Source: Hirsutella rhossiliensis
Lineage: Eukaryota > Ascomycota > Sordariomycetes > Hypocreales > Ophiocordycipitaceae
Length of the DNA: 64,000 bases
NCBI RefSeq assembly: GCF_020360975.1
Contig: NW_025408667.1
Coordinates: 9,052,001-9,116,000 of the forward strand
Direction: 5' to 3'
Shown: piece by piece, positions 13,764-27,016 of the stretch
Layout of the letters: every line of letters begins with the position of its first letter
Position numbering within the stretch: the first letter of the stretch is position 1
Translations under genes and position numbers: made by a program
The notes under the pieces: generated by a model
What the model saw: only the letters and a program-made list of their open reading frames with translations
What the model was told of the DNA's origin: nothing
Databases searched by the model: none

Positions 13764-14457
13764 TAAATAGGTATAAGCAATAAGCGTAGAATCGGGTAAT
13801 TAATAACGTAAGCGAAAGGATCGGTCGAAGGAGTATAAGGTAGGATTTCGTCCGGAATTTATAACGAGTATATAAAGGGCTAAATAATATATTAAAAGAA
13901 TAGCGTTATAAAGGATACTTATAAACTTACTTATACTCTCTACTACTCCTAGGGAAATCCTTTGTCTTTTATAGACTATTGCTCGCCTACTAGTAGACTA
14001 ATTAGTTAGTTTTCTAGTATATTCTATAGTGCTTAAAAAGCCCTATCTACAGTATGTCCTCCTAACTTAGTAGGTAGTCTAATTATAACTTAATAGTTAA
14101 CGTAAGACTATAGGTTCTAGTATAAGTAGTAGATTTAACTAGAATGTTCTACGCCCTACCTATTCTCGTATCGCGGATATCTTCGGAACCGCTAGGCTAA
14201 AATAGGCAATAGGGTATCCGTTCTACTTATAATTAACTTATTTATTTTATATATATTTTTGTTTTTAAGGATAGGCTTATCCTAACCCGCCTTTCCTAGA
14301 AGAAGGTATAGATATCTAATAGAGGTCTTTATCTTTAAGGGTTATTCCCTTAGACTATATTATAGAGCCTCTTTTTACTAGCTTATTCTATAAGGCCTCC
14401 CTATACTTATTATTTCTTTATAATAGTAAAATAGGAATATAAGGGTATATTCTTATA
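13764..14457 (+). mobile_element. 5'-truncated LINE copy inside copia A
   Basis: It matches the 3' end of the LINE at about 27747-28403 and is flanked by a 7 bp TSD, TTAAGTA at 13757-13763 and 14458-14464. Copia B has the uninterrupted sequence at the equivalent site. Loss of the 5' end and a longer TSD are typical of target-primed LINE insertion. It retains a little more TG/CA than its surroundings. Confidence 0.85.
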
Positions 14458-17400
14458 TTAAGTAAGTAGTTAATAAAGGCATTAACTATATCTATTTAAT
14501 CGAGCTTAAGGTCGAATTCTACTACTATAGCTATAAGGGTCTAAAAAGATATCCCTATTAAGGTAGTTACCTTAGTAGGAAGATCACCTTTTTCTTATTA
14601 GTTCTTATAAATAACTAGCTAAGCCTTATACTTTTAAAGGAAGCTATATTTATTAGTCTTATAGATAAAGACCTACTTATAGCTAAGGACCTATTTTCCT
14701 CTTACCTTTTCCTTAAGGACCTCTTTAAAAGACCCTATCTTATTATATAAGGCTAGGTAGTCTTTCTAAGCCTAGAAAAACTAGTCTCTAAAAGGGTATC
14801 TTTCTAGCTACTTTTAGTTTACTAGTAAGTCTAAGAGGTCTCTTTTATATACCTTCCTTACTAATAGCTATAGCTTAAAGAGCTAGCTTACTATAAATAC
14901 TTTATTAGAACTATCTTTTATAAGTATTAGATAGAAGTTAGAAAAATAATCGAAATAAAGGAGAGGTTAGTCTTCTTTTATATCGGGGCTTATACCTTCC
15001 TTTACTTCTCGAAGTAAGGATAAAAAGGTAGCTAGGTAATCCTTTAAGAGAGGTGCCTTTCCTACCCCTTTAAGGGTCGAGATAGGAAGACTAACGGAGA
15101 AAGCTACTTTTAGATCTTCTTCTTATATAAGAGGAGGCATAGGGAGGTAGGCGTATTTTAGCTCTACCGCTTTCTTATAGTCTCCTTCTTTATCTAGATT
15201 ATCTAATCTAATAGCTTCCTCTTTTTTAAAGTTAGCGTTATCCTTAACTACTTTAACGTCGGTTTCTTTTTTTATTTCCTTATTTAGGGCCTCTTCTTAA
15301 GACTATTAGGAAGAGGGGATTTAAATATTTTAAATTAGCTAAAGTTATAAGAGTAAGAGGGGCTATTAATCCCTTTTTCTATTAAAGAAGCTAGATTTAT
15401 TAAAAATTATATCCTTAGTTAAAATAACCTTTTATAGAAGAGGAATTTAGATCTAAAAGATATTTATAGAATTATAAATAATAAGGTAACTAATAAAAGC
15501 TCTAAGATTAAGCTTTCTTTTCTTCTTCCTTTTTAGCTATATATTAGTAGTTATAGTATATACCTTATAGCTATAGGTATAAAGGTAGGCTAGCAAGGCC
15601 TTTTTCTTTATAAAGAGCTTAAAGGGATATTTCTAGTTTATTCCTTAGGTCTTAAAAAGGGTCTCTAGGTCCCTATAGTCCCTTAGGCCCTTAGGGTCCC
15701 TTAGGGTCCGGTTCTAAAAGTAATAAGCGGTCTTAACGACTTCCCTTTAAAGGTCGTATAGAAGCCTTATAGTAAGTCTTATTATACGGGCCCTTTCTAT
15801 TATAGCACCCCTTAATCTTTCTACCCCTCCGTTCTAGGCCTAGGTATTCGGTGCTAATAGAAGGGGTAAAATGCCCCTTTTTTAAAGCTAATTTAATATA
15901 TCCTTTATAAATAGCTCTCTATTAAACTATATCTTCTTTACCTTATAGCTAAAGTAGGATTTTATTTAGTTAACGAAGTCCTAAAAGGCAAACTAGTTAT
16001 ACTTACTTAGGTAGGTCTATAAGAAATAAAGGAAGACTATCCTTAAAAAGGCGTTTATAAAAAACATTACTTTAATAAAGCTTTCTTAGTCCTTAAAGCC
16101 GTTAGTTTAGTCGACCTAAATTTCCTTATATAGCTAGTCTAGCTATAAAGGGGTTCGTTTAAAAATTCGTTTCTTAGTTTTTCCTTAGCTATAGTATTTA
16201 TATTTAATAGTCTTTAGGCCCTTTATTTATACGCCCTATTATAGGCCTAGCTTATATAAAGCTAAGGGGCCTAGGTAACTAAGTTATACGTATTAAAGAA
16301 GGCCGTTTCTTTAGGCTGCTAGTAGAGGGTCCTTAGAACCTACTTTCTTAATAGGGAAAGCTAACTTTCTAAGAGATTCCTTTTTATAGATAGGTTAGAA
16401 TTCGATAATAAATTAACTAAATTTTTCCTCGATAAGCCTAATAGTCTAATTCTTTTAGACTAGCCTTATAAGCTTAAATATTATATCCTAGAAGATTGCT
16501 TCTTTTTAAAGAAAGCGGAAGGAAATTAAGTATATTAAAAATTAAGGGTAAAAAGCTACCCTTTTTTATTAAAGAATTTATATAGACCTATTAAGTAGCT
16601 TTATTATAAAACTTACCCTTTTATATCCCTCTATCTATACGGTTAATTCCTAGGTAATAAGGTATTCCCTTTATACCTTCTTAAAGGACTAGAATTATAA
16701 GAGTATATTATAGATATTAAGGCAAGTACTAAAGTTAAGGATAGCTAATTTTTATAGGGGATAGTTAGAGGGTCCTAATAAGTAGTCTTACTAATTAATA
16801 GGGAAGATAAAGGCCGGATTTACTATACTAACGATTTTTCCTTAAATTTATAACTTAAATAAAGGCAGCGGCGTTAGTTACTATTTCTTAGTAACCTAAA
16901 TCTCGTCTATCTTCTTCTATAACGAGGGGTCCTCCTTAAGAGACTATTATACTATTTCTTATAGCCTCTTTAAAAGGTTAACTCTTTTAGGTCGGTTTTC
17001 CTTAAAGACTTACTAGTAGTCTTCTAGCCGATAAGGCTTTTTATATACTTAGTAAGTAGGTCGATTCCTCCTTATTTATTTCTTTAAGGAATCCTTATCT
17101 TAGTCTAGAAGGTCTACTTAAAAACCCCCCTTTTTTTACCCCTTATTACTAATTTTAATAAAGAGGTTTAATTTTAATTAGTTCCTTAATTTTTCGACTA
17201 ACGGACTAAAAGGTCTATTAAGGGACTAGTTAGGCAGGTCTAACTAACGGGACCGGGCCTAGAGAAGTAAGCGGAGCTAGGGCTAGGACTAGAGCAGCCG
17301 TTAAAGATAGGGTTAAGGCTCTTAAGGGAGGAAGAGCTAAAGGAGTAAGAGCTATAGTAGCGGGGGCTATAGTAATAAGGGCCTTAGGTCGAACCGTCTA

Positions 17401-18259
17401 AGTCGAGTACTAGCTATAAAGGAATAAAACTACTTACTATTATACTTTAGTTACTTCTTTATTTAGTTCTCGGCTAGCTTCTTAAAAGATAGTTAAGTAA
17501 CTGTTACTAATAAGCTTAATTAGTAAAGATATATCTTATAGCTACTAGCTAGAAAGAGCCTTTATTAAGAAGTATTAGTTAGCTTCCTTAAGGATTTCTT
17601 CTTACTTAGCTAGCTATAAAGAAGCTAGTAGGTTCTAATAGAAAAGGCTCTTAGATATACTATATAGGTCTTCTTAATACGGTTAGTTATATAGCTCCTT
17701 AAGGGAGCTATTAAGGTCTCGAGCTTTAAAAGCTACTACTTAGGAGTTTCTTCCTCTTAAAAAGAGATTAGCTTTAGGGTACTAATAGATTTTATTATCG
17801 CTATATAAGTAATAGTTAGTAGCTTCGTCTTATAAAGGTACTCTTTTTAATAACTTTCGTAGTTACTTAAAGGTAGTAGAAAAGGCTCTTTACTATATAA
17901 AGGTTAGCTTAGAGAAGAGGGTAGCTCCCTTTATAAAGTCTATTACCCTAGGATAAAGAAGGGGCTTAAGAGGGTCCTACTTATTAAAGAAAACTAAATT
18001 ATAAATAGTTCTATCTATATAAGCCTATAGCTCCTTTACCTACTTATCTTAATCTTAGGGCTCTACTAGAATCGTCCTATAAACTATAGGGATAGTAAAG
18101 GAGTCGGTTTTCGTTATTATTATAAGGAAGGGTAGAAAGGTTAAGTAAAAATCAGCTATTTTAATAAGAGGGGTAAAAGGAAGCTATAAGGGATATAAGA
18201 AAGGTGCCTTTTATAGTAGCTAGAAGGTATAAAAATACTATTCCTCTTAGACTTATAAC

Positions 18260-18723
18260 TCTTATAAAGAGAAATATAAGAAGTATATATAAAATATATA
18301 AAGGTAAAATTAAAAGTAAGGGGACGGATAAGTAGGGCTAAGCTATTTAATTCTTATAGGGGTAGTAATTAAGGAAAGGGAGTAATTATTATATTACCTT
18401 AATTATCCTTCTTTCCTTTATTTAATACTTATTTTTATACTTATTTAGTATCTTAATTAATAAAGAAGATCTTACTTAAAGAAGCTACTAATATCCTTTT
18501 AACTACTAAGCTTTTTACTAGTTTTTCCCTTCCTTTTTAGCCGTTACTAGTATATCCGTCTTATCTCTTACTACTTATACTTCCCTTTATACTATTACCT
18601 TCCTTTCTATACCTCTTTTTAGCTCCTTCTTCCTTCTTTTATACTAAGTATTTTTAGCTTCTTTAGTTTAGCTTACTAAAAGATATTTTTACGAACTATA
18701 AAATTAAGCTATACTTTACGATA
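18260..18723 (-). repeat. Copia A right LTR (5' LTR of the element)
   Basis: 464 bp, bounded by the primer-binding sequence (ACTTATAAC on the plus strand) at its left edge and the AAACT duplication at its right. Confidence 0.9.
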
Positions 18724-18728
18724 AAACT

Positions 18729-20365
18729 AATAGGAATATAATATTAACTATCTAACTATAATAGGTTAGCGCTTCTTATCGCCTTAATCTTAGTACTCTT
18801 TTATATATTTACTTTAATAACTATACCTTATTACTATTAAGCTTTAGTAATTTATTTAGTAACTTACTACCCTTAGTTTTAAGTATTATAGGGAAAACCC
18901 TTAGTACCCCTTATAACGCCTATAAGTAGTTTGCCTTATTAGTTAATAAGGATAAGCTTCTTCCCTTATTACTATATAACTTAGATAAGGCTATCTTCCT
19001 TAATAAAACTAAGGTAATAACTAGCGCCCTTAAACTTATATAGATTACTACTATCTTAGCTAATATTATTAATAAGTTCCTATTTAAATAGGTTGCTTTT
19101 ATAAACGCTAAGATACTTAAGATCGCTATTATTATTACTAGTATAAAGTACCTCCTTACTTATCTAAAGATATTTAAGGCCGCTGCTATAAAGGAGCGCG
19201 AGGCTATTAGTATACTAAGAGCTTATAAGTTTAGAGAAAGCCTTAAGTATACCCTAGCTAAGACTAAAGGATCTAATATAGTAGACCTTACCTCTAATAA
19301 GCTATTAAGGAACCTATTTACTAAACGCTTACTTACCGCCGCTATAGCCTTACCTTTTACTTCCTTTAAGTAGGCTAACTTATTCGCTAATAAATAGGCC
19401 CTAATATTAGTCTAATAAAAGCTTAACCTCTTCTAGGTTCTAAGCTATAAAAAACCTAGACTATTTCCTATTATACCTTTTATAATATACTATAATAACC
19501 TAGGTAATATAAACGGCTATATAAGTATTATCTACTTTAGGTTAAAAGCGCTAGTCTATAAAGCTTTAAACGCAGCTATAATTTAAGGAAATCTATTTAC
19601 CGCTATTTATAAGGAGGCTAATACTAACCTCTTACTTAGCTAGTATACTATGCTTACTAAAGTACCTACTAGCTTTATTTATTAGTTTACTTTTACTACT
19701 TACCTCTTAGATAACTCGCTTAAGCTCGCTATAATATATTAAAGAGCTACCTACGTTAGCCCCTTATATACGCTAATAGTAGCTAGCCTTTATACGGATA
19801 ATATAATAGCCTATTTTAACTTATTAAACTAAGAGTTTACTAGTATATACTTAAGTAAGTTTTAGAACCTAGGCCTAACTATATAGGTACTAGTAGTAGT
19901 AATCTATAATTAAATTCTAGCCTCTTATAATAAACTAGCTATAATACTCTTAGTAGAACTAGCCTTAAATAACGCTTATAATATACCTATTTATAGAGCC
20001 TTTAATATATAGGATGCCCTAGTTAATATACTAGTAGGCCTTAAAGAACTAATAAAAGAGGAAGCTAAGGAGGAGATTCCTCGCCCTACCTTTACCTCCG
20101 CGGCGTAAGATAGTTAGTTACCGGTTTAGCCTCGTTATATCCCTAGTTTTATTTATTTTTTTACTAGCTTAGCTATAAAGCGCCCTTAGTTATAATTAGT
20201 TTTCCTTAGCTTTACTATACTATACCCCTAGCCTTACTTATTTATTACCTTAGTTTAGCTACCTAGCGCCCTTAGTTTTAATAGTATTTTACTCTTAGCT
20301 TAGCTATCTCGCGCTCTTAGTATTAGTTATACTAAGTTATATTCTAGATAAGATATAAGTTATCC
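18729..20365 (+). pseudogene. Extra reading frame downstream of gypsy-1 pol
   Basis: From 18729 to about 20365 one plus-strand frame is interrupted almost only by RIP-type TAG/TAA codons. It contains long clean stretches such as KTKGSNIVDLTSNKLLRNLF and YNNLGNINGY. It appears to continue the frame at 11570-11748, from which copia A separates it. It would encode roughly 500-600 residues, mostly helical and mixed-charge, with a Pro-rich end. I recognise no retroviral domain. It may be a third ORF of gypsy-1, or a captured or foreign insertion between pol and the 3' LTR. Confidence 0.45.
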
Positions 20366-20483
20366 CTTATATTAACCTTAGAAATCTATATAACTTTATT
20401 ATAACTCCTTATTAGCGTAACTCTTACTTAAATACTATAAGAGACTAATAAAGATATTAGTTAATTCTTTTACTCTAAGTATT

Positions 20484-20691
20484 TATTATAAGATACCCTA
20501 TAATCGATAATCTAAGTACCTATAATAATATTTACTTCCTTTAAGGAAGTTACCCTTAACTCTTTAAGGCTCCCTATATAAGAAGGAACTTAGAAGTTAC
20601 TAAGTAAACTCTAGGAAGTTACCTAGAAATCCTAGAAATAATTACTAAGCGGATTATATAAATAATTTATAGATATTCCCCTTAAGGATAT
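20484..20691 (+). repeat. Gypsy-1 3' LTR, first part
   Basis: Matches the left half of the LTR at 4384-4825 and ends with GATAT at 20687-20691, the target site taken by copia B. Confidence 0.8.
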
Positions 20692-21167
20692 TCTCGCGAA
20701 GAGAGATATAAGAAGTATATAAAAATGCACGAAGGTGAAATTAGTAGTAAGGGGTCGGATAGGCAGGGCAGAGGGATTTAATTCTTATAGGGGCAGCAAT
20801 AAAGGTAGGGGAGTAATTATTATATTGCCTTAATTATCCTTCTTTCCTCTATATAACGCCCCTCTTTATACCCGTCTAGCATCTTAATTAATAAAGAAGA
20901 TCCTACTTAAAGAAGCTACTAATATCCCTTTAACTACTAAGCTTTTTACCGGTTTTTCCCCTCCTTTCTAGCCGTTGCCGGCACATCCGTCTTATCTCTC
21001 GCTACCTCTATAGGAAGCTATCGCTACTTCTGCTTCCCCTCTTGCCCCTACCCTCCTCTCTATACCTCTTTTTAGCTCCTTCTTTAAAACCTATTTTTTA
21101 GCTTCCTAGGTCCCTCTTACTAAGGGATATCTCCGAGAACTGCGAAATTAGGCTACGCTTCGCGACA
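20692..21167 (-). repeat. Copia B left LTR (476 bp)
   Basis: Identical in length to the right LTR. It ends CGCTTCGCGACA, followed by the CACCCCCTTAGC internal edge. Confidence 0.92.
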
Positions 21168-24100
21168 CACCCCCTTAGCTATAGCCTGCCCTTATAGAAA
21201 GGGTAAAGCTAAATACCTAGGCCGGTGAGCGTATAGAGGAGGTCTTAGTCTGTACTTCTCCCCTACTCGAGAAATCCGGGTTTTAGCCCCGGGCTCTTTT
21301 AGACCTACTTTAGGAAAAGGGGCCTAAGGAGGAAATTAAGTCCTATAAGAAAGTAGGTCTTCTCTAAGGACAAGTCCCTAAAAAGGGGGCCTTTAAGAAG
21401 AATAAGTCCTAATTAAGCTAGGGGCCCTCCTTTAAGATAAGTCCTAATTCCTCTCTTTAGCTATAGACGTCTCCTTCCTCCTACGTACTATTAGCTCCTC
21501 TCGTAGACTCTTAAGGCGGGCTTCTAAGGATAGCTTCTCTCGAACGTCTTCTAGCCTAGTTTGCTATAAAAAGACAGCTAGCTTCTACTTCGGTAGGGGC
21601 TTCGTAAGACTATCGGCTTTTATCGATACCGTTAGAACCTAACGGACGGAAATAAGTCCCCTTTAGACCTCTTAGCGTAACTAATACTAGTAGATATCGA
21701 TATACCGTAGCCGGGTTAATAGCTTGCTGTTTTCCTCTATAAGAATTCGTATAGTCTACGTATTATCGTATTCTATAGCTAATGGGGTCGGAATTTATAG
21801 TCGTAGAGAAATAAGTAGCCGGCTAAGGAAAATCGCTTCCTTTAACGCTTCTAAAAGAGCTAGTAGCTCTGCCTCCGTACTTAAAGTCGTAACGGTAGCC
21901 TACTTCGAAGCTCTCTAAGCAATAGTTCCTCTAAAAAGGGATATAATATACCCCTATAAGCTCTTTCTATCTAAGGAATTATCTATAAAGGACGAATCGC
22001 TCGAATAAAGGAAGATTTCAGTAGCTTATTTCTTCCTTTCTAGCCCTCCTAGGCGTAGACTATATAATCTCGTTAAATAGAGATAAAGGATAGCTCTATC
22101 TACTGCTTCTTAATGCCTAGGGCTAGGATTCTAGTTATGCCTAGCTAGCTAGGAGACCGTAAAAGAGATATCCGGTCTAGTAGAAATAGCTAAAAAAAGC
22201 AAGGAGCCTACCTTCTATTAATATTAGTGTTTCTCTTACTCCCTAGCTTAAAAGGACGGATTAGGCAAAAGCTCTTTATCTAATATAGGCGTAGAGGGAA
22301 GCTTCTTATCGATAGAATTAGGGAGGAATTTATAAGCGACCTTATCGATATAGGCGTCTTAGGTAAGCTAGATAGTCCGTTAGGACCTATTCCGAAGGAT
22401 TCGTATCCCTAGGAACCACTTTAGCTCCCTTAGCCTAGTTATCTTATACCTTTATTATAGGCCTTATATAGCCTCCCTAGCATTAGCTTCTTCCTCTTTT
22501 AGGTAGGCCTAGATAATATTATCGACGTAGAAGAAGACCGTGATTTTTTCCTTCTATATTATACACGGTTCCTAAGGGACTTTCGTAAAGCCTAGGGCTT
22601 CGAGGGAACCTATTAAATGCTATTGCTAAAGAAGGGGTAATCTTCGTAGTCTATATAGAGCTTTCCTAAGCCGTAGAACCTTTCCTAGTTATTAGAAACT
22701 AAGAGGAAGTCGTATATAGATAACTTCTTTTTCCTTAAGTAGGCAGTTAATAAAGGCGTTAACTATATCTATCTAATCGAGCTCGAGGTCGAATTCTACT
22801 ACTATAGCTATAAGGGTCCGAAAAGACATCCTAGCTAGGGTAGTTGCCTTAGTAGGTAAATCCCCTTTTTCCTATTAATTCCTATAGATAACTAGCCGGG
22901 CTTTATACTTTTAAAGGAAGCCGTGTTTATTAGTCTTATAGATAAAGACCTACTTATAGCCTAGGACCTATTTTCCTCTTACCTTTTCCTTAAGGACCTC
23001 TTCGAAAGACCCTATTTCTTTGTATAAGGCTAGGTAGTCTTTCTAGGCCTAGAAAAACTAGTTTCTAAAAGGGTGTTTTTCTAGCTGCTTTTAGTTTGCT
23101 AGTAGGTCCGGGAGGTCTCTTTTATATACCTTCCTTGCTAATAGTAGCTTGAAAAGCCGGCCTACTATAAACGCTCCGTAGGAACCGTCTTTTATTAGCG
23201 TTAGGTAGAAGTCGGAAAAACGATCGAAATAGGGGAGAAACTAGTCTTCTTTCGTATCGGGCCCTATACCTTCCTTTGCTTCTCGAAGCAGGGATAAAAA
23301 GGCAGCTAGGTAATCCTTCGAGAGAGGTGCCTTTCCTACCCCCTTAGGGGCTAAGACGGGAAGACTAACTAAAAAAGCTGCTTTTAGATCTTCTTCTTAT
23401 TCCGTAAGAGGAGGCGTAGGGAGGTAGGCGTATTCTAGCTCTACCGCTTTCCTATAGTCTCCTTCTTCGTCTAGATTATCTAATCTAGTAGCTTCCTCTT
23501 CTTCTTCTTTAAAGTCGGCGTTATCCTCGACTACTTTAACGTCGGTTTCTTCTTCCGTTTCTTCGTCTAGGGCCTCTTCTTAAGATTATTAGGAAGGGGG
23601 AATTTAGATCTTCTAAATTAGCTAACGTTAAGAGAGTAAGAGGGGCTATTAATCCCTCTTTCCGTCGAAAAAGCTAGATTCGTCGAAAATTATATCCCTA
23701 GTCGAAATAACCTTCTATAGAAGAGGAATCTAGATCTAGAAGATATTCGTAGAATTATAACCGACGAGGTAACTAATAAAGGCTCTAGGATTAAGCTTTC
23801 TTTTCTTCTTCCTTTTTAGCTATATATCGGTAGTTATTACGTATACCTTATAGCCGTAGGCACGAAGGCAGGCTAGCGAGGCCCTCTTCCTCGTAAAGAG
23901 CTTAAGGGGGGATTTCTAGTCTATTCCTTAGGTAGTCCCTCTAGGGGTCCGGTTCCGAAGGTAATAGGCGGTCTTAACGACTTCCCTCTAAAGGTCGTAT
24001 AGAAGCTTTATAGTAAGTCTTATCGTACGGGCCCTTTCTATTATAGCACCCCCTAATCTTTCTACCCCTCCGTTCTAGGCCTAGGTATTCGGTGCTAACG

Positions 24101-26535
24101 GGAGGGGTAAAATGCCCCTTTTTTAAAGCTAATTTAAGATATCCTTCGTAAATAGCTCTCTATTAGACCGTATCTTCTTTACCTTATAGCTAAAGTAGGA
24201 TTTTATCTAGTTAACGAAGTCTAGGAAGGCAGACTAGTTATACTTACTTAGGTAGGTCCGTAAGAAATAGGGGAAAACCATCCCTAAAAAAGCGTCTATA
24301 AAAAACATTACCCTAACGAAGCTTTCCTAGTCCCTAGAGACGTCGGTTTAGTCGACCTAAATTTCCTTATACGGCTGGTCCGGCCGTAAAGGCGTTCGTC
24401 TAGAAATTCGTCTCCTAGTCTTTCCTTAGCCGTAGTATTTATATTCGACGGTCTTTAGGCCCCTTATTCGTACGCCCTATTATTAGCCTAGCTTATATAA
24501 AGCTAGTGGGCCCGGGTAACTAAGTCGTGCGTGCTAAAGAATGCCGTCTCCTTAGGCTGCTAGAAGAGGGTCCTTTATAGTAGACCTATTCCTCCTAGTA
24601 GGGAAAGCTAACTTCTTAAGAGATTCCTTCCTAAGGATAGGTCGGAATTCGAGAATAAATTAACCGAATTTTTTCTCGATAAGCCCGATAGTCTGATTCT
24701 TCTAGACTAGCCTCGTAGGCTTAGACGTCGTATCCTAAAAGATTCCTTCCTCTCGAAGAAGGCAGAAGGAAATTAGGCTCGTTAAAAATCGAGGGCAAAA
24801 AGCTACCCTTTTTCTTCGAAGAATTTATATAGATCCGTTAGGTAATTTTATCGTAAAATTTACCCTTCTATATCCCTCTATCCGTACGGTTAATTCCCCG
24901 GTAATAAGGTATTCCCTCCGTGCCTTCTTAAAGGACCGGAATCGTAAGAGTATATTATAGATATCGAGGGAAGCACCGGAGTCGAGGATAGCTGATTTTC
25001 GTAGGGGATAATCGGAGGGCTCTAACGGTTAGTCTTAGCCTTATTAATCCGTAGGGAAAACGAAGGCCGGATTTACTATACTAACGATTTTTCCTCGAAT
25101 TTACGGCTCGAATAAGGGCAGCGGCGTTAGTTGCTATTTCTTAGTAACCCGAATCTCGTCTATCTTCTTCTATAACGAGGGGTCCTCCTTAAGAGACTAT
25201 TATACTATTTCTTATAGCCTCTTTAAAGGGTTGAATCCTTTAAGTCGGTTTTCCTCGAAGACCTACTAGCATTATGATAATCGATGGCCTAGGGATTTAT
25301 AGGCTAGGCAGCCGTTTCGCCTAGTCTTTCGTTTCTTCGAGGAATCCTCGTCCCGATCTAGAAGGTCTGCTTAAAAACCCCCCCTTTTTACCCCTTATTG
25401 CTGATTTTAACGAAGAGGTTCGATTTCGACTAGTTCCCTGATTTTTCGACTAACGGACTAAAAGGTCTATTAGGGGACTAGTCGGGCCGGTCTGACTAAC
25501 GGGACTAGGGCCGGGCCCGGAGCAAGAGGCGGAGCCGGGACCGGGGCAGCCGTTAAAGACGGGGTTAAGGCTCTCGAGGGAGGAGGAGCCGAAGGAGCAA
25601 CAGCCGCAGCAGCAGCAGCGGGAGCCGCAGCAATAGGGGCTGCAGCAGCTACTAGGGCAGCAGGTCGAGCCGTCTAGGTCGAGTGCTAGCCACGAAGGAA
25701 CAAGACTACTTACTATTATACTCTAGCAGCCTCTTCGTCTAGTTCCCGGCTAGCTTCTCGAAAGATAGTTAAGTAACCGTCACTAATAGGCTTTATTAGC
25801 AGAGATATATCCCGTAGCTACTAGCCGGAAAGAGCTTCTATAAGGAAGTATTAGTTAGCTTCCTCGAGGATTTCTTCCTACGTAGCTAGCCACGACGAAG
25901 CTAGTAGGTTTCTAGTAGAAAAGGCTCCTAGGTAGGCCGTATAGGTCTTCTTAATACGGTTAGTTATATAACCTCTCGATAGAGCTATCGAGGTCTCGAG
26001 CTTTAAAAGCTACTGCCTAGGAGTCTCTTCTTCTCGAAGAGTAATTAGCTTTATAGCACTAACGGATTCCGTTATCGCCGTACGTGCAGTAGTTAGTAGC
26101 TTCGTCTCGTAAAGGTATTCCTTACGGTAACTCTCGTAGTTACCTAAGGCAGCAGAAAAAGCTCTCTATTATATAGAGGTTAGCTCGGAGAAGAGGGAAG
26201 CTCCCTCTATAAAGTCCGTCGCCCTAGGATAAAGAGGGGGCTCGAGAGGGTCCTGCTTATTAGAGAAGACTAAATTATAGATAGTTCTATCTATACGAGC
26301 CCGTAGCTCCTTTACCTATTTATCCTAATCTTAGGGCTCTATAAGAATCGTCCTATAGACCGTAGGGATAGTAGAGGAGTCGATTTTCGTTATTATTACG
26401 GGGAAAGGTAGAAAAGTCGGTTAAAAATCGGCTTTTCTAGTAAGAGGGGTAAAAGGAAGCTACGAGGGATATAAGAAAGGTGCCTTTTATAGCAGCCGGA
26501 AGGTATAGGAATACTATTCCTCCCGGGCTTATAAC

Positions 26536-27011
26536 TCTCGCAAAGAGAGATACGAGAAGTATATAAAAAGGCACGAAGGTAAAATTAGAAGTAAAGGGTC
26601 GGATAGGCAGGGCAGAGGGATTTGATTCTTACGGGGGCAGCAATAAAGGTAGGGGAGTAATTATTATATTGCCTTAATTATCCTTCTTTCCTCTATCTAA
26701 CGCCCCTCTTTATACCTATCTAGCATCTTAATTAATAAAGAAGATCCTGCTTAAAGAAGCTACTAATGTCCCTTTAACTACCGAGCTTTTTACCGGTTTT
26801 TCCCCTCCTTTCTAGCCGTTGCCGGTATATCCGTCTTATCTCTCGCTACCTCTATAGGAAGCTATCGCTACTTCTACTTCCCCTCTTACCCCTACCCTCC
26901 TCTCTGCACCTCTTTTTAGCTCCTTCTTTAAAACCTGTTTTTTAGCTTCCTAGGTCCCTCTTACTAAGGGATATCTCCGAGAACTACGAAATCAAGCTAC
27001 GCTTCGCGACA
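26536..27011 (-). repeat. Copia B right LTR (476 bp)
   Basis: Preceded on the plus strand by CCCGGGCTTATAAC, the primer-binding site of the minus-strand element. Confidence 0.92.
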
Positions 27012-27016
27012 GATAT

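Larger units (their letters stand above)
11749..18723 (-). mobile_element. Copia family 1, copy A (minus strand)
   Basis: A full-length Ty1/copia element flanked by a 5 bp TSD, AAACT at 11744-11748 and 18724-18728. Both LTRs are 464 bp. Its internal region aligns throughout with the better-preserved copies B and G. It is heavily decayed: besides CpA, its CpG sites are largely converted, for example the LTR edge reads TCTTATAAAG against TCTCGCGAAG in B and G. A 694 bp LINE fragment is inserted at 13764. It lies in the 3' part of gypsy-1 and therefore inserted after it. Confidence 0.9.
20692..27011 (-). mobile_element. Copia family 1, copy B (minus strand)
   Basis: 6320 bp, with two 476 bp LTRs at 20692-21167 and 26536-27011 and a perfect 5 bp TSD, GATAT at 20687-20691 and 27012-27016. 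It inserted into the 3' LTR of gypsy-1. It is intermediate in decay: most CpA is gone, but CpG-rich stretches, including the TCTCGCGAAG edges and a GCA-rich tract near 25605-25665, remain. It lacks the LINE fragment found in copy A and so shows the empty site at about 22740. Confidence 0.92.

Noticed and set aside
21724..21918. 64-codon plus-strand frame
   Set aside because: Antisense to the RNase H region of copia B; low complexity, no homology seen.
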